From contig JAEEOD010000115.1 in NCBI GenBank assembly GCA_016284115.1, forward strand, positions 1-7,718: DNA of 7,718 nucleotides, in the 5' to 3' direction. This document shows, one piece after another, positions 6,575 through 7,718 of the stretch; positions within the stretch are counted from its first letter, which is position 1; each line of letters begins with the position of its first letter. Position numbers and translations under genes: made by a program. The notes under the pieces are model-generated. The model was given only the letters and a program-made list of their open reading frames with translations, did not search any database and was not told where the DNA came from. Source of the DNA: Bacteroidaceae bacterium (GTDB lineage: Bacteria > Bacteroidota > Bacteroidia > Bacteroidales > Bacteroidaceae).

Positions 6575-7718
6575 TCAACACAATTCCTCCATGAGTTCTG
6601 TAGGAGAAACTAGCTGCTGTTCGCCTGTAATCATATTTTTCAACGTCACTTTGCCCTCAGCCAGTTCATTCTCGCCTACCAGCGCTACGAACGGAATATT
6701 GTGAGCATTAGCATAACTCATCTGTTTCTTCATCTTGCAAGCATCTGGGAAAAGCTCTGCTCGAATACCAGCAGCACGCACCTTCAATAAAGTTTGCATA
6801 GCGAAAGTTGCCTCTTTTTCACCAAAGTTGATGAACAACAACTGTGTGTCGCCTACTGCCTCCTTGGGATATAAATCGAGTTGATTGAGCACATCGAAAA
6901 TACGATCGGCACCAAACGAAATGCCTACACCAGAAACGCCTGGCAAGCCAAACACACCGGTCAGGTTGTCATAGCGACCGCCACCCGTGATGCTACCAAT
7001 CTGTACATCGAGCGCTTTCACCTCGAAGATGGCACCTGTATAATAATTTAGACCACGCGCCAGTGTAAGGTCAAGCTCCATCTCATTCTTCAGGTTCAGA
7101 CCAGCTAAAGTTTGCAAGATAAACTCGGTCTCTTCTACACCCTTCAAGCCTGTCTCACTACCAGCCAGCACCGTCTTGAGGGTAGCCAATTTCTCTGCAT
7201 TGCTGCCACTGAGCAGAATGATTGGTTGTAGTTTGGCAATCGCCTCATCGCTCACCCCCTTTTCATGCAGCTCGGCATTCACATTGTCAAGACCTATCTT
7301 ATCAAATTTGTCAATAGCGACTGTGATGTCTACAATACGTTCTGCTTCGCCGATAATCTCGGCAATACCCGTAAGTATCTTGCGGTTATTAATCTTGATG
7401 CACACTCTCATGCCAAAACGACTAAAGACCGTATCTACCATCTGCATCAATTCTACCTCGTTGAGCAGCGAATCACTGCCTACCACATCAGCATCACACT
7501 GATAGAACTCACGATAGCGACCTTTCTGCGGACGATCGGCACGCCATACGGGCTGTATCTGATAGCGCTTGAAAGGGAAAGTAATCTCCTCGCGATGCAT
7601 CACTACATAGCGGGCAAATGGCACAGTAAGGTCATAGCGCAAACCTTTCTCACAGAACTTTGCAGAGAGATGCAGCACATCACGGCTCAGTCGCTCTTCG
7701 TCGCTGATGCCTCGGAAA
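6575..7718 (-). CDS. hisS: Histidyl-tRNA synthetase (5' end beyond window)
   Basis: Class II aminoacyl-tRNA synthetase that charges tRNA-His with histidine in the cytoplasm. The frame is open from the window edge at 7718 down to the TGA at 6575-6577, giving 380 visible residues that begin [10 protein letters not shown]; the GTG at 7676-7678 is internal, not the start. About 70-80 N-terminal residues are probably missing, judging by the usual length near 450. Counting from the edge, visible marks are [14 protein letters not shown], motif 2 [15 protein letters not shown] (about 66-80), the histidine-binding RGLNYYTG (221-228), GGGRYDN (245-251) and motif 3 [12 protein letters not shown] (263-274). 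The last 90 or so residues are the anticodon-binding domain. Many bacterial enzymes have RGLDYYTG, so the Asn in RGLNYYTG is a small variation. It is convergent with the operon and unrelated to it in function. Confidence 0.97.
   Translation of the reverse strand, partial: FRGISDEERLSRDVLHLSAKFCEKGLRYDLTVPFARYVVMHREEITFPFKRYQIQPVWRADRPQKGRYREFYQCDADVVGSDSLLNEVELMQMVDTVFSRFGMRVCIKINNRKILTGIAEIIGEAERIVDITVAIDKFDKIGLDNVNAELHEKGVSDEAIAKLQPIILLSGSNAEKLATLKTVLAGSETGLKGVEETEFILQTLAGLNLKNEMELDLTLARGLNYYTGAIFEVKALDVQIGSITGGGRYDNLTGVFGLPGVSGVGISFGADRIFDVLNQLDLYPKEAVGDTQLLFINFGEKEATFAMQTLLKVRAAGIRAELFPDACKMKKQMSYANAHNIPFVALVGENELAEGKVTLKNMITGEQQLVSPTELMEELC

Noticed and set aside
6501..6704. 67-codon plus-strand frame starting in the gap after the VOC gene
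   Set aside because: It runs through the inverted repeat and then antisense to the end of hisS; composition is not protein-like.
7676..7678. GTG as the possible start of hisS
   Set aside because: The frame continues upstream with HisRS-like sequence ([10 protein letters not shown]) to the window edge, and starting here would remove much of the class II catalytic core.

Overview
The window looks like chromosomal DNA from a member of the Bacteroidota, probably Bacteroidales and perhaps close to Prevotella. Evidence for this is the promoter signals of the TTTG / TAnnTTTG type, A-rich start regions without Shine-Dalgarno sequences, several lipoprotein signal peptides on exported carbohydrate enzymes, and a histidyl-tRNA synthetase with Bacteroidetes-like motifs. 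The genus is an inference.

Layout. A glycoside hydrolase family 43 lipoprotein gene runs leftwards from 1014 and leaves the window at base 1, so its 3' end is missing. The 87-base gap 1015-1101 holds two divergent promoters whose upstream boxes almost touch. Four genes run rightwards from 1102 to 6483 as one tight operon: a PepSY-type membrane protein, a type B carboxylesterase lipoprotein, a GH95 alpha-L-fucosidase/alpha-L-galactosidase, and a lipid-anchored VOC (glyoxalase-fold) protein. Gaps are 7 bases, a 4-base overlap (ATGA) and 12 bases. The 91-base gap 6484-6574 holds a strong inverted repeat between convergent genes. hisS then fills the right end on the minus strand, cut at its 5' end by the window edge.

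How the genes work together. GH43, the esterase and GH95 would together strip side chains from a plant hemicellulose or pectin: arabinose or xylose, an acyl (acetyl or feruloyl) group, and a terminal L-fucose or L-galactose. All are exported, so the work is in the periplasm or at the outer membrane. No SusC/SusD pair, backbone-cleaving enzyme or regulator is visible, so this is an accessory side-chain-removal locus or the edge of a larger one. The PepSY membrane protein and the exported VOC lipoprotein are the members with no obvious role in that scheme and are the most interesting part of the window. I saw no mobile elements, CRISPR arrays, tRNA or rRNA genes.
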